From: Paenirhizobium selenitireducens ATCC BAA-1503
Lineage (GTDB): Bacteria; Pseudomonadota; Alphaproteobacteria; Rhizobiales; Rhizobiaceae
Reading direction: 5' to 3'
Length of the DNA: 64,000 bases
NCBI RefSeq assembly: GCF_000518785.1
Contig: NZ_KI912495.1
Coordinates: 26,257-90,256, forward strand
A program made the position numbers and the translations under genes. The notes beneath the pieces are model-generated. The model was not told the origin of the DNA. It did not search any database and worked only from the letters and a program-made list of their open reading frames with translations. Of this stretch, positions 52,257 through 61,508 are shown in pieces; position 1 is the first letter of the stretch; each line of letters starts with the position of its first letter.

Positions 52257-53411
52257 TCACTCCGACATCGTCCATTCACGTCTTACCTCGGCTTCGGCCT
52301 CGCCCGGAAGATGCCCCTCGCGCAGCTCTGCAAATTCCGCCTCCGGCAGCAGGCGCGACAGGGCCCAGATCGCCATGCCGCGAACCTCCGGTGCCGTGTC
52401 GCCGATCAGCGTCCGGCAGGCGGGGATCAGATCACGGAGACCCGAATTGCCGGCAGCGATCAGGCAATTGCGGACGAAGCGGTTGCGGCCGATGCGCTTG
52501 ACGGGAGAGCCACTGAAGAAGCTGCGGAACGTCGGGTCGTCGAGCGAAAGCAGGAAGGAGAGGTCCGGCTCGATCAGGTCGGCGCGGGCCTGAAGCTTCA
52601 TCGCGCGCGCCTCGCGCGCGAACTTGTTCCACGGACAGGCCGACAGACAGTCGTCGCAGCCGTAGATGCGGTTGCCGAAGGCGGCGCGCAGCGCAGGGTC
52701 GATGTTGCCCTTGTGCTCGATGGTCAGATAGGAAATGCAGCGCCGCGCATCGATCTTGTAAGGCGCCGGGAAGGCATTGGTCGGGCAGGCATCGAGACAG
52801 GCCCGGCACGAGCCGCAATGATCGATCTCGGGCGCATCGACCTCCAGATCGGCCGTGGTGAACAGGCTGCCGAGGAAAAGCCAGGAGCCGTAGTCGCGGC
52901 TGACGAGGTTGGTGTGCTTGCCCTGCCAGCCGAGGCCGGCGGACGCGGCAAGCGGCTTTTCCATCACCGGCGCGGTATCGACGAAGACCTTGACGTCGGC
53001 GCCGGCCCGCGCGGCAAAGCGCGTGGCGATCTCCTTCAGCCGGCCCTTCATCACATCGTGATAGTCGCGATTGCGGGCATAGACCGAGATCGCGCCCTTG
53101 TCCGGCTTGCCCTGCAGGTAACGCGGGTCGAGATCGGGGCCGTAATTCATGCCGAACATGACGATGGAGCGCACGTCGTTCCACAGCACACGCGGATCGG
53201 AGCGGCGTTCGCGCGTCTCCGGCATCCACTCCATGGTGCCGTGATAGCCGGCCTCGATATAGGCGGAGAGCCGCGCCGGCGCCTCGGGAATGGCCTCGGG
53301 TCTGGTGACGCGGCAAAGCTCGAAGCCTTGGGCCTCGGCCTCCTTCCTGATGAAGGCCGTCAGCGACGCACGCTTCTTTTCGGACGATGGGTCGGCCTGC
53401 TCCGGCGGCAT
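52257..53411 (-). CDS. queG: Epoxyqueuosine reductase
   Basis: 384 residues. The N-terminal cobalamin-binding part (FVDTAPVMEKPLAASAGLGWQGKHTN, with the catalytic Asp in FVDTAP) precedes two 4Fe-4S clusters (CGSCRACLDACPTNAF and CDDCLSACPWNKFA). A HEAT-like end follows. It reduces epoxyqueuosine to queuosine in tRNA. It is the middle gene of a likely GST-queG-SDR operon with gaps of 12 and 4 bases. Confidence 0.96.
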   Translation of the reverse strand: MPPEQADPSSEKKRASLTAFIRKEAEAQGFELCRVTRPEAIPEAPARLSAYIEAGYHGTMEWMPETRERRSDPRVLWNDVRSIVMFGMNYGPDLDPRYLQGKPDKGAISVYARNRDYHDVMKGRLKEIATRFAARAGADVKVFVDTAPVMEKPLAASAGLGWQGKHTNLVSRDYGSWLFLGSLFTTADLEVDAPEIDHCGSCRACLDACPTNAFPAPYKIDARRCISYLTIEHKGNIDPALRAAFGNRIYGCDDCLSACPWNKFAREARAMKLQARADLIEPDLSFLLSLDDPTFRSFFSGSPVKRIGRNRFVRNCLIAAGNSGLRDLIPACRTLIGDTAPEVRGMAIWALSRLLPEAEFAELREGHLPGEAEAEVRREWTMSE

Positions 53412-53423
53412 GGCCCTGTCCCG

Positions 53424-54116
53424 TCAGAAATCCAGGTCCGCGTAGTGCGAAACCGGGGTGAGGCCGCGCAGGCGCTCGGCCAGCAGCGGGCGGAAGGAGG
53501 GGCGCGACTTCAGCCGCTGGTACCACTCCTTGGCGATGGGATATTCCGACCAGTCGATCTCGCCGAGATAGTCGAGCACGGAGAGCGATGCGGCAGCGGC
53601 GAGATCGGCATAGCTCAGCCGGTCGCCGGCGAGCCACGGACGCGAGCCGGAGAGCCAGCTCAGATATTTCATGTGCTGGCGGATATTGCCGCGCGCGGTG
53701 CGCAGGACCTTCGAATCGGGCGCCCCACCGCCGAGCCCGTTCGGGATCAGCAGCTTGTGCACGCGTTCGCGCACCAGCGGCTTGGTGACGTCCTGCTCCA
53801 TTTTTTGCAGGAACCATTCGGTCAGGCGGCGGATCTCGGCGCGCTGGAACGGGTCTTCGGCAAGCAGCCTGCGGTCGCGCTTCAGCACGCCGTGGGTCTC
53901 GTCGAGGAATTCCGAAATCACCGCTGGTCCGCACAGCACCCTCATATTGTCGTCGACATAGACGGGCAGCGTTCCGGCCGGGTTGAGCGACAGGAATTCC
54001 CGGCGCTTCTCCCATGTCTGCTCTTCGACGAGATCGACCTGGAAGCCGTATTCGGAGAGCACCAGCCGGATGAACCGGGACGCGGTGGACATGGGGTGAT
54101 GATACAATGTTGGCAT
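53424..54116 (-). CDS. Glutathione S-transferase family protein
   Basis: 230 residues from the ATG at 54116 (a GTG two codons upstream is possible). The thioredoxin fold begins MPTLYHHPMSTASRFIRLVLSEYGFQVDLVEEQTWEKRREFLSLNPAGTLPVYVDDN. The position of the catalytic Ser/Cys is taken by Ser in STASRF. The helical domain follows with SWLSGSRPWLAGDRLSYADLAAAASLSVLDYLG. It resembles GstA/FzlA-like division proteins of alphaproteobacteria in layout (lead in FzlA of Caulobacter); this is a tentative link. It is first in the operon with queG. Confidence 0.9.
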   Translation of the reverse strand: MPTLYHHPMSTASRFIRLVLSEYGFQVDLVEEQTWEKRREFLSLNPAGTLPVYVDDNMRVLCGPAVISEFLDETHGVLKRDRRLLAEDPFQRAEIRRLTEWFLQKMEQDVTKPLVRERVHKLLIPNGLGGGAPDSKVLRTARGNIRQHMKYLSWLSGSRPWLAGDRLSYADLAAAASLSVLDYLGEIDWSEYPIAKEWYQRLKSRPSFRPLLAERLRGLTPVSHYADLDF

Positions 54117-54264
54117 TGTCACTCGAATTCTTCAGGCGTTTGAACACCGGCATGGGCGCGCGACTTGCGGCTGGTCATGACCACGGCTTCCAAGCTATAG
54201 GAGCTTGGTTGACGCAATACAAGCAAATCGCATTTCCTCCCGCCCCGCTTCTCAAGGACTTTCC

Positions 54265-55083
54265 ATGGAAGATCAATCCATTCTGAGTGCGCTGTTTCTC
54301 GGCCTGATCGAGGGTCTGACCGAGTTCATTCCCGTTTCGTCGACCGCGCATGTGCTGCTGGCCGGTCATTTTCTCGGTTTCAAGTCGCCGGAAAACACCT
54401 TCGCCGTGCTGATCCAGCTCGGCGCCATCCTGGCGATCCTCAGCGTCTATTTCCGTAAGCTCTTCCTGCTGGCGATCGGTCTGCCGACCGATCCGGGCAG
54501 CCGGCGATTCGTCGCGGCGATCCTCCTCGCCTTCCTGCCGGCGGCCGTGATCGGGGCGATTGCCCATGACTTCATCAAGTCGGTGCTGTTCGAAACCCCG
54601 ACGGTGATCTGCGTCATGCTGATCCTCGGCGGTTTCGTGCTCCTGTGGATCGACCGGCTGAAGCTTACGCCCAGGTTCACCGACGTCACCGAATACCCGC
54701 TGTCGCTCGCCTTCAAGATCGGGCTTTGCCAGTGTGTCGCGATGATCCCGGGTGTTTCGCGCTCCGGCGCGACGATCGTCGGCGCGCTGCTGCTCGGCGC
54801 CGACAAGCGCTCGGCGGCGGAATTCTCCTTCTTCCTCGCCATGCCGACCATGGTCGGCGCCTTTGCCCTCGACCTCTACAAGAACCGCGATGCGCTGAGC
54901 TTCGACGACGGTGCGATCATCGCCATCGGCTTCATCGCGGCATTTCTGTCTGCACTGCTGGTGGTGCGCAGCCTGCTCGACTTCGTGTCGAAGCGTGGTT
55001 ACGCGCTCTTCGCCTGGTGGCGGATTGTGATCGGCACACTGGGGCTGATCGGTCTGCTGCTGGGACTGGGAGGAGCCGCTTGA
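54265..55083 (+). CDS. uppP: Undecaprenyl-diphosphatase
   Basis: 272 residues from the ATG at 54265. UppP/BacA signatures: [29 protein letters not shown] (Glu-rich motif) and [26 protein letters not shown], preceded by [13 protein letters not shown]. About eight membrane helices. It recycles undecaprenyl pyrophosphate to the monophosphate for cell wall synthesis; overexpression gives bacitracin resistance. A terminator follows. Confidence 0.96.
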   Translation: MEDQSILSALFLGLIEGLTEFIPVSSTAHVLLAGHFLGFKSPENTFAVLIQLGAILAILSVYFRKLFLLAIGLPTDPGSRRFVAAILLAFLPAAVIGAIAHDFIKSVLFETPTVICVMLILGGFVLLWIDRLKLTPRFTDVTEYPLSLAFKIGLCQCVAMIPGVSRSGATIVGALLLGADKRSAAEFSFFLAMPTMVGAFALDLYKNRDALSFDDGAIIAIGFIAAFLSALLVVRSLLDFVSKRGYALFAWWRIVIGTLGLIGLLLGLGGAA

Positions 55084-55105
55084 CGCGGTGAAAGGACAAA
55101 GAAAA

Positions 55106-55133
55106 GGCCGGCGAAAGCCGGCCATATTTTTTT
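55106..55133. terminator. Bidirectional terminator between uppP and the small secreted protein
   Basis: GGCCGGC (55106-55112), GAAA tetraloop, GCCGGCC (55117-55123), then ATATTTTTTT on the plus strand. On the minus strand the stem runs into TTTTC. It ends both uppP and the convergent small gene. Confidence 0.9.
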
Positions 55134-55150
55134 GGATCAGAATCGCAGAT

Positions 55151-55309
55151 TTACTGCGTGACCGAGATCGAACCGGTGCTGCAGGGATCGACGCCATAGG
55201 CGGGTGCGCAATTGCCTTTGCGCGCAGCAACGGTGGACGGTGCCAGGAACGAACCGGCGATGATGACCAATGCCGCACATGCAAAAAACAGTGCGATAGA
55301 CTTACCCAT
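55151..55309 (-). CDS. 52-residue secreted cysteine-containing protein
   Basis: ATG at 55309, TAA at 55151-55153. GAGGGG lies 8 bases before the ATG. The signal peptide MGKSIALFFACAALVIIAGS ends near APSTVAA. The mature 22-residue peptide has two cysteines in KGNCAPAYGVDPC and a polar end TGSISVTQ. It is followed by a terminator in the leftward direction, which supports a real transcript. I do not recognise a family. The gap of 188 bases to the NDUFA9-like gene holds its promoter. Confidence 0.75.
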   Translation of the reverse strand: MGKSIALFFACAALVIIAGSFLAPSTVAARKGNCAPAYGVDPCSTGSISVTQ

Positions 55310-55497
55310 GAAGTGGCCCCTCGAGATGAATTTGTGGTCGTCGCCGGCGGTGTCCGCCGCGTCCGAACTGGTGGTTGTTTACGCATTGCCCGCAGGAGCA
55401 TCAATAGAAGATCTTGCTAAATTCGCAGTTAACGCAAGGATTCCGTCTCTGCGTCATTTGTGCAACGCCGAGACGGTTGATCTGGTTCCGCGACGGG

Positions 55498-56478
55498 TCA
55501 GGCAGCCTTGCCCGAACCGGTAAACTGGCCGTGCGGCCGGTAGTGGACGAGATAGGTCGGCAGGATCGCTTCGACCGAACCAGGGCTGATGCCCATGCCC
55601 TCGAGCGTGCGGCCCTCGGCCTTGGCGGCATCGGACACGACATTGTCGGACTTCAACAGCTTGACCTGGTCGCTGGTCAGCGCCGGTTTGACGAAGGGGA
55701 TCATCGACGACAGGCTGCCGATCAGCGAGGCGATGCCGAAGGGCAGCGTCAGGAAGGGGCGCTTGCGGTCGACGACGGCGAGCATGGTCTCGAGACATTC
55801 GCGGAACGTCATGACGTCACGGCCGCCGAGTTCATAGACCTTGCCGGGGATGAGCTTGCCATCGACGGAGCGTGCGACAGCCTCGGCAACGTCCTCGACA
55901 TGCACCGGCTGGAATTTCGTCTTGCCACCGCCGACCAGCGGCAGGACCGGCATGATCTTCGCCATGGCGGCGAACTTGTTGAAGAAGCCGTCTTCCGGTC
56001 CGAAGATGATCGACGGGCGCAGGATGACGGCGTCCGGCTTGATCGACAGAACGGCGGCCTCGGCGCGGCCCTTGGAAGCGGCATAGTCGGAACCGGACTT
56101 GGCATCGGCGCCGATGGCGGAAACATGGGTCAGCCGGGCGCCGGCCGAACGGGCAGCCTCGGCCACGGCGCGTGCGCCGAAGTCCTGCACGGCGTCGAAG
56201 CTGTTGCGGCCGCTCTCGAACAGGATGCCGACGCAGTTGACGACATGGTCGGCGCCCTGGACCGCCTGGTCGACCGAAGCGCGATAGCGAAGATTGGCCT
56301 GGACGAAGGAAATCTGTCCGACATTGCCGAGCGGCTGCAGGAAGAAGGCGAGGTCGGGACGACGCACCGCGACGCGGATGCGGTAGCCACGCTTGGCAAG
56401 GGCCCGCACGACGTGACGCCCGACAAAACCCGATCCCCCGAACACGGTGACGAGCGGCGGAAGGTTGGACAAGGTCAT
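55498..56478 (-). CDS. NDUFA9-like NAD(P)-binding protein
   Basis: 326 residues of the atypical SDR family related to the complex I subunit NDUFA9. The Rossmann motif is VTVFGGSGFVGRHVVRALAKRGYRIRVAVRRPD. THVSAIGADAKSGSDYAASKGRAEAAVL follows, and the C-terminal half has FGPEDGFFNKFAAM. AAGGAG precedes the ATG. In alphaproteobacteria it may act in respiratory complex I stability or lipid/quinone metabolism; not established. Confidence 0.93.
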   Translation of the reverse strand: MTLSNLPPLVTVFGGSGFVGRHVVRALAKRGYRIRVAVRRPDLAFFLQPLGNVGQISFVQANLRYRASVDQAVQGADHVVNCVGILFESGRNSFDAVQDFGARAVAEAARSAGARLTHVSAIGADAKSGSDYAASKGRAEAAVLSIKPDAVILRPSIIFGPEDGFFNKFAAMAKIMPVLPLVGGGKTKFQPVHVEDVAEAVARSVDGKLIPGKVYELGGRDVMTFRECLETMLAVVDRKRPFLTLPFGIASLIGSLSSMIPFVKPALTSDQVKLLKSDNVVSDAAKAEGRTLEGMGISPGSVEAILPTYLVHYRPHGQFTGSGKAA

Positions 56479-56597
56479 GACGGGCTCCTTGGAATAGGCA
56501 TGCGCTGAGATGCGCTGAAGATCTCGCTGTCTTTAGCCGAATCGAAAGGCGAGCGGAAGGGCCGTCGACATGCGCGGCCCCGCGAAAAAGGTCTTAC

Positions 56598-56885
56598 TCA
56601 AGCGCCTTCGACGACCACCATTTCCGCGTCGGCCACTTCCTGGCGGATCTTTGCGGCAATCTGGTATTCGGGCGAGTTGTAGCAGTCGACCGCGGCCTGG
56701 TGCGAAGGGAACTCGATGACCACGTTGCGGGCCCGGGCCTTGCCTTCGAGCTCGGTGAACGCGCCGCCGCGCGCGAGGAACTTTGCACCGAACTTCTCGA
56801 AGGCCGGCTTCGCTGCCGCGACATAGTCCTTGTAACGTTCGGCATCGCGAATATCGACTCGTGCGATCCAGTAGCCCTTGGCCAT
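56598..56885 (-). CDS. DUF1330-family protein
   Basis: 95 residues: MAKGYWIARVDIRDAERYKDYVAAAKPAFEKFGAKFLARGG, then VVIEFPSHQAAVDCYNSPEYQ. A dimeric alpha/beta barrel protein related to YciI/EthD-like folds. AAGGTGGG precedes the ATG. Function unknown; probably a single-gene unit. Confidence 0.93.
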   Translation of the reverse strand: MAKGYWIARVDIRDAERYKDYVAAAKPAFEKFGAKFLARGGAFTELEGKARARNVVIEFPSHQAAVDCYNSPEYQIAAKIRQEVADAEMVVVEGA

Positions 56886-57002
56886 GTTTTCGTCCCACCT
56901 TTGACTGGTTATGCCGGTTTATTTCAGTAAATTTGCGTCACGGTCAAGCACTTCGCCGCGTCGCGATGGCCCGGCCGTCGGCTGGTCAACAAGGAAGAAT
57001 CG

Positions 57003-58094
57003 ATGCGCAGATACGATCCGAGACGAATGATGGTCCTCACCGGCGGCATGTGGCTGGCCGGGGCCGTGCTGGCGGTGGGCTTTGCCCTTTGCGCTCCAGC
57101 GCAGGCTGAGGCCAAGGCCTGCCAGGCGCCGCTCTATGCCGAGTTGCGCAAACCCGCCGACCCGAAGGCGCGCCCGCTCGAGATCGCCTGCGACATGACG
57201 CTCGGTCCGAAGGATGTGATTTCCCGGCCGATCGCCTTTTCCGGCGCCCGGGCCTCCGGCGTCACCCTCGATTGCAAGGGCGGAACGCTCGGCACGGCTG
57301 ACGCGGTGATCGGCGCCGGCCGCCCGACCGTCGTGATCCGTTCGCTCAAGGGAGGAGACGGGCAGTGGAGCGTTCCTGAAGGCGTGACTGTCAGGAACTG
57401 CAAGATCATCGGTAACCTGCGGCTGATGGGGCTTGGCCCCAACGGGCAGGGCGAGCTGGTCAAGCTTTCCTCGCGCCGCCGCGATCACACGGCAAGGGCG
57501 CAGGCCGCCGCGCCGCGGGATATCCTGCTCGACAATCTCGATTTCGTGGCGCGCGGCACAGTGCCGCTCTATCTCGGCCCGGGCGTCACGCGGGTGACGG
57601 TCAACGGATCACGCTTCCGGGGCGAGGCCAAGGGCACGGCTGTCTATCTCGATGCCGAAAGCGCCGAGAACCGTTTCACCGGAAACCTCTTCGCCATGAA
57701 GACGACGCGGCGCGAGCAGATCGCCATCGACGGCTCGGCCCGCAACGTCATCTCCGGCAATGTGTTCGAGAATCCGGTGAACGGCGGCATCTTCCTCTAC
57801 CGCAATGCGGGCGAGGGCGGCACGATCCGCCACCAGCCGCCGCAGTACAATGTCATCGAGGGCAATACCTTCCGCTACGAGCCGGCAGGCCGTCCGCGGC
57901 CGGCCATCTGGCTCAACCAGCGCAATGGCAAGACCTCTCACCGCTTCAGCGATCCGGCCTTCCCCTTCGGCAGCAGCCTTGATCCGCGGGATTTCGCGCA
58001 ATTCAACATCGTGCGCGACAACCGCTTCATCGGCGGCGGCAGGGGCCTCATCCGCAACGCCGACCCGACCAACGAGATCGTCGGGAACGATTGA
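57003..58094 (+). CDS. Secreted right-handed beta-helix protein
   Basis: 363 residues. A signal peptide (MVLTGGMWLAGAVLAVGFALCAPAQAEA) follows a basic start. Repeated short strands with Asn/Asp turns (GVTLDCKGGTLGTADAVIG, VTVRNCKIIGNLRLMGLG, NVIEGNTFRYEPAG, NIVRDNRFIGGGRGLIRNADP) form a pectin-lyase-like beta helix. It may act on or bind surface polysaccharide. No catalytic set is obvious. AAGGAAG precedes the ATG. It is convergent with pyrF, leaving 32 bases. Confidence 0.85.
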   Translation: MRRYDPRRMMVLTGGMWLAGAVLAVGFALCAPAQAEAKACQAPLYAELRKPADPKARPLEIACDMTLGPKDVISRPIAFSGARASGVTLDCKGGTLGTADAVIGAGRPTVVIRSLKGGDGQWSVPEGVTVRNCKIIGNLRLMGLGPNGQGELVKLSSRRRDHTARAQAAAPRDILLDNLDFVARGTVPLYLGPGVTRVTVNGSRFRGEAKGTAVYLDAESAENRFTGNLFAMKTTRREQIAIDGSARNVISGNVFENPVNGGIFLYRNAGEGGTIRHQPPQYNVIEGNTFRYEPAGRPRPAIWLNQRNGKTSHRFSDPAFPFGSSLDPRDFAQFNIVRDNRFIGGGRGLIRNADPTNEIVGND

Positions 58095-58126
58095 CCGCGT
58101 CTGCCGGGGGAGGGAAAGGCCTGCGG

Positions 58127-58819
58127 TCAGAGGGCGGTGGCCATCTCATCCAGAATGGCACGGGCCGCAGCCTTCGGATCGGCGGCCTTGACGATCGGCC
58201 GGGCGACGACGAGGTGGCTGGAACCGGCCTTCAGCGCGTCGGCGGGCGTCATCACCCGCTTCTGGTCGCCCTTGTCGGCGCCGGCCGGGCGGATGCCGGG
58301 GGTGACCAGCGCCATGTCGGGTCCGATCACCTTGCGCACGGCGCTTGCCTCTTCGGCCGAGCAGACGATGCCGCCCATGCCGGCGATGCGGGCCTGTTCG
58401 GCGCGCTTCAGCACGAGTGTGTGAGGATCGTATTCATAGCCGGCATCGACCAGGTCCTGCTCGTCCATCGAGGTGAGCACGGTGACGCCGAGCAGGCACA
58501 GCCCGGAGCCTTCCGCGGCCTTGACCGCGGCGCGCATGGCCTTCGGATAGGCGTGCAGGGTCAGCATCGACATGCCCATCTTGGCGATATTTTCGACGCC
58601 CGAAGCGACCGTGTTGTCGATGTCGAGCAACTTCATGTCGAGGAAGATCTTCTTGCCGCTCTGGGCCAGTTCGCGGGCGAATTCCAGCCCGCCGGCGAAG
58701 GCCAGCTGATAGCCGATCTTATAGAAGAGGATGTCGTCGCCGAGCGTTTCGACGATGGCTTCGGCTTCCCGTACGGTCGGCACATCCAGGCCGACGATGA
58801 GGCGTTCGCGTGGCGTCAT
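58127..58819 (-). CDS. pyrF: Orotidine 5'-phosphate decarboxylase
   Basis: 230 residues. The family signatures are [35 protein letters not shown], the catalytic Lys/Asp motif [24 protein letters not shown] and [39 protein letters not shown]. It converts OMP to UMP. The start overlaps the stop of the histidine phosphatase gene by 4 bases. The short length is normal for the proteobacterial enzyme. Confidence 0.97.
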   Translation of the reverse strand: MTPRERLIVGLDVPTVREAEAIVETLGDDILFYKIGYQLAFAGGLEFARELAQSGKKIFLDMKLLDIDNTVASGVENIAKMGMSMLTLHAYPKAMRAAVKAAEGSGLCLLGVTVLTSMDEQDLVDAGYEYDPHTLVLKRAEQARIAGMGGIVCSAEEASAVRKVIGPDMALVTPGIRPAGADKGDQKRVMTPADALKAGSSHLVVARPIVKAADPKAAARAILDEMATAL

Positions 58820-59406
58820 GGGTCGATCCCCTTCCAGTCTTCAATCGGCGTCCAGTCGCATGCGATGCGCCGATCCGCAAGAGAGAAGGCGTAAAGATTG
58901 CCGCCGCCGGGCAGCTGGTCTTCGGCGCGGCTGATCGGGATGCCGAGCAGGTGGCACCTGAGCAGCGTGCCGACTCCCCCATGGCCGACAAAGGCGATCG
59001 GTGCAGCCGGATCGTGATCGTCAAGGATGGCCGTAACCGCGCCGACGATGCGGGCCTGAGCGTCCATCGCCCTCTCCCAGCCGCGAAAGCTCTCCAGCGG
59101 ATGGGCAAAAAACCAGTCGGCGGCCTTCTCGAATTCGTCCGGCTTCAGGAAACCGGTCGCCGAGCGATCGTTTTCGTGCATTACCTCGACCGTCTCGAAG
59201 CCGATACCGGCGGCGCTCGCGAGGATTTCCGCGGTCTCGATCGCCTTGACCTCGGCGCTGGAGACGATGCGTGCGAGTTGCTTCGCCCAGGGGCGTGAAG
59301 CGGCCTGTTTTGCGCGGGCGGTGCCGATCTCCGACAGTCCCCATTGCGGAACGGGAACGGCCGGATCGATCCGGACCTGGGGGTGGGTGATATAGAGGCC
59401 GAACAT
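58816..59406 (-). CDS. Histidine-phosphatase-family protein with altered RHG motif
   Basis: 196 residues of the phosphoglycerate-mutase-like clan. The second active-site region is intact ([13 protein letters not shown]), with [18 protein letters not shown] after the first strand. The first motif, normally RHG, reads YITHPQV, so the Arg is missing and Gly is Pro; the catalytic His is kept. Either catalysis differs or the protein is a binding variant. Upstream of pyrF with a 4-base overlap. Confidence 0.85.
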   Translation of the reverse strand: MFGLYITHPQVRIDPAVPVPQWGLSEIGTARAKQAASRPWAKQLARIVSSAEVKAIETAEILASAAGIGFETVEVMHENDRSATGFLKPDEFEKAADWFFAHPLESFRGWERAMDAQARIVGAVTAILDDHDPAAPIAFVGHGGVGTLLRCHLLGIPISRAEDQLPGGGNLYAFSLADRRIACDWTPIEDWKGIDP

Positions 59407-59425
59407 CCGGGCGTGCCGCCTGTCG

Positions 59426-60019
59426 TCAGCCGCGACGATAGATCCACAGCTGCGCCGGTGGAATGTTGCGCATTACGAAGTCGAAATGCTGGATGTGATA
59501 GCTTTCCGGCTTGGCGATGATCGGCGAGACGGCGCCGTAGGAAATCTGCATGACCGGGCGTCCTGCCGGCAGGCGGTCGAGCAGGGCTTCCAGCATACGG
59601 ATGCGCTCCGACATCGGGAAATTCAGAAGGGGAACAGCGGAGACGACCGAGTCGAACATCTGGTCGGCAAGGGGGCCGAGCGTCGTTTTAAGATCGAAGG
59701 CATCGCCGTGAATGAAGTTGACGCCCGGATATGCCTGGACCAGGTGATCGTAGAAATCCTCGGAATACTCGATCGAAACGAGGTTTTCCGGTTTCACGCC
59801 GCGCGCCAGGATCGCCTTGGTGATCACGCCCGTCCCGGGGCCGAGCTCCAGGACCGGCAGGCTTGCATGCGGATTGACGACGCTGGCCATCCTGCGTGCG
59901 GTGATCGAGGATGTCGGAGCGATGGCGCCTACGGTCTTCGGCCCTTGCATCATGCCCTTGAAGAAGCGGATCTCCTCATCGAACTTCTTCTCGAACTTCT
60001 GCTTCAACCGTCGTACCAT
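59426..60019 (-). CDS. pmtA: Phosphatidylethanolamine N-methyltransferase
   Basis: 197 residues matching PmtA of Agrobacterium and Sinorhizobium: KFEKKFDEEIRFFKGMMQGPKTVGAIAPTSSITARRMASVVNP. The SAM site is LELGPGTGVITKAILARG, and the catalytic region continues FDSVVSAVPLLNFP. It makes phosphatidylcholine by three methylations of phosphatidylethanolamine. The N-terminal amphipathic helix (LKQKFEKKF) should bind the membrane. The location beside dnaN is the same as in Agrobacterium. Confidence 0.95.
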   Translation of the reverse strand: MVRRLKQKFEKKFDEEIRFFKGMMQGPKTVGAIAPTSSITARRMASVVNPHASLPVLELGPGTGVITKAILARGVKPENLVSIEYSEDFYDHLVQAYPGVNFIHGDAFDLKTTLGPLADQMFDSVVSAVPLLNFPMSERIRMLEALLDRLPAGRPVMQISYGAVSPIIAKPESYHIQHFDFVMRNIPPAQLWIYRRG

Positions 60020-60140
60020 GGCCTAATCCCCACTCAAGACCTAAAGCGCGTACATCCGCGCCCGGCAAATGTCGCCCGGGTTTGTCGCAAAAACAAGGCG
60101 AAATGCCGCAACCGGCAAAATTGCCTGTGCGAATCGTGAC

Positions 60141-61259
60141 TTAAACCCGCATCGGCATCAGAACATACAGCGCGTCGTCACCGGCCGTATCGCGGATCAG
60201 CGTTGGCGAACCGGCATCGGCCAGCAGGAAGATCGCGTCGTCGCCGGACAGCTGCGCGGTGATATCAAGCAGGTATTTGGCGTTGAAGCCGATTTCCATC
60301 GCGTCGTTTTCGTAGCCGACTGCGACTTCTTCCGTCGCGCTGCCGGAATCCGGGTTGTTGACGGTGAGCATCAGGTGGCCGTCCGACAGCGCCAGCTTCA
60401 CGGCGCGGCCGCGCTCGGAGGAAATTGTCGATACGCGGTCGACGGCCTGGGCGAAGGTCTGGCAATCGACCCGCATTTCCTTGTCGTTGGCCGCCGGAAT
60501 GACACGCTGGTAGTCGGGGAAGGTGCCGTCGATCAGCTTGGAGGTTATGACGATCTCGCCGATGGTGAGGCGGATCTTGGCGTCGGAGACCTCGACGGTG
60601 ACCAGCAGGTCGGGATTGTCCATCAGCTTCTGCAGTTCGCCGACCGTCTTGCGCGGAATAATGATGCCCGGCATGCCTTCCGAGCCGGACGGCGCCTCGA
60701 CATCGGCGCGGGCCAGGCGATGGCCGTCGGTTGCTACCGCGCGGAGCTTCAGCGCGCCGCCGCTCTCGATCGTGTGCAGGAAGATGCCGTTCAGGTAGTA
60801 GCGGGTCTCTTCGGTCGAGATCGCGAACTGGGTGCGATCGATCAGCATCTTCAGGTCGCTCGCCTTCAGCTTGAAGGAATGCGAAAAATTGCCGGCCGTC
60901 AGGTCCGGGAAGTCGGTTTCCGACAGGCACTGCAGCGAGAATTTCGACCGGCCGGAGGCAACCGTCATGGATGCGCCGTCGGGCGTGGTGGCGAGCAGCA
61001 CTTCGGCGCCGTCCGGCAGCTTGCGGACGATTTCATAGAGCAGGTGCGCGGGAACCGTGGTCGCGCCCGCCTGCTCGACCATGGCCGGCGTCGCCTCGGT
61101 GATCTCGAGGTCGAGGTCGGTCGCCTTCATCGCCAGGCTCGCGCCCTCGGCGCGCAGCAGGACGTTCGAAAGAATCGGGATCGTGTTGCGCCGCTCGACC
61201 ACGCGATGCACGTGGTTCAGCGATTTCAGAAGGTTCGACCGTTCAAGAGTAATACGCAT
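60141..61259 (-). CDS. dnaN: DNA polymerase III sliding clamp beta
   Basis: 372 residues from the ATG at 61259, giving MRITLERSNLLKSLNHVHRVVERRNTIPILSNVLLRAEG. Three clamp domains follow, with the usual FPDLTAGNFSHSFKL, RYYLNGIFLHT, VATDGHRLA and a C-terminal YVLMPMRV. The longer frame to 61418 is not part of the protein. dnaA, recF and oriC are not in this window; in rhizobia dnaN lies apart from the origin. Confidence 0.97.
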   Translation of the reverse strand: MRITLERSNLLKSLNHVHRVVERRNTIPILSNVLLRAEGASLAMKATDLDLEITEATPAMVEQAGATTVPAHLLYEIVRKLPDGAEVLLATTPDGASMTVASGRSKFSLQCLSETDFPDLTAGNFSHSFKLKASDLKMLIDRTQFAISTEETRYYLNGIFLHTIESGGALKLRAVATDGHRLARADVEAPSGSEGMPGIIIPRKTVGELQKLMDNPDLLVTVEVSDAKIRLTIGEIVITSKLIDGTFPDYQRVIPAANDKEMRVDCQTFAQAVDRVSTISSERGRAVKLALSDGHLMLTVNNPDSGSATEEVAVGYENDAMEIGFNAKYLLDITAQLSGDDAIFLLADAGSPTLIRDTAGDDALYVLMPMRV

Positions 61260-61487
61260 GGACACTACCGCTTTCGACCTGTCGCGGTCCAGACTTCGGG
61301 ACCGCACTGTTCCTCCCGGCCACTGAGGACGGCCGGACAATGTGGACGGGCAAAATGGCAGGAATTGAACGAGAAAAGCAAGAGGCAGCTGCGCGGCGTT
61401 CGCACCAAATTGACGCAATGGCTAACGCCGGTGCGGGCGGGCGCGGCCCTTGCCCAATCGCAGGGGCTGGACGATAAGGAGGGAACA

Positions 61488-61508
61488 ATGCGGAGAGACG
61501 GGACGTGA
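61488..61508 (+). other. Six-codon leader ORF overlapping the rsmI start
   Basis: AAGGAGGGAACAATG gives a strong ribosome binding site to the ORF MRRDGT (61488-61508). Its stop TGA overlaps the rsmI GTG (61505) as ACGTGA. It could couple rsmI translation, or be a relic of another start. Confidence 0.4.
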
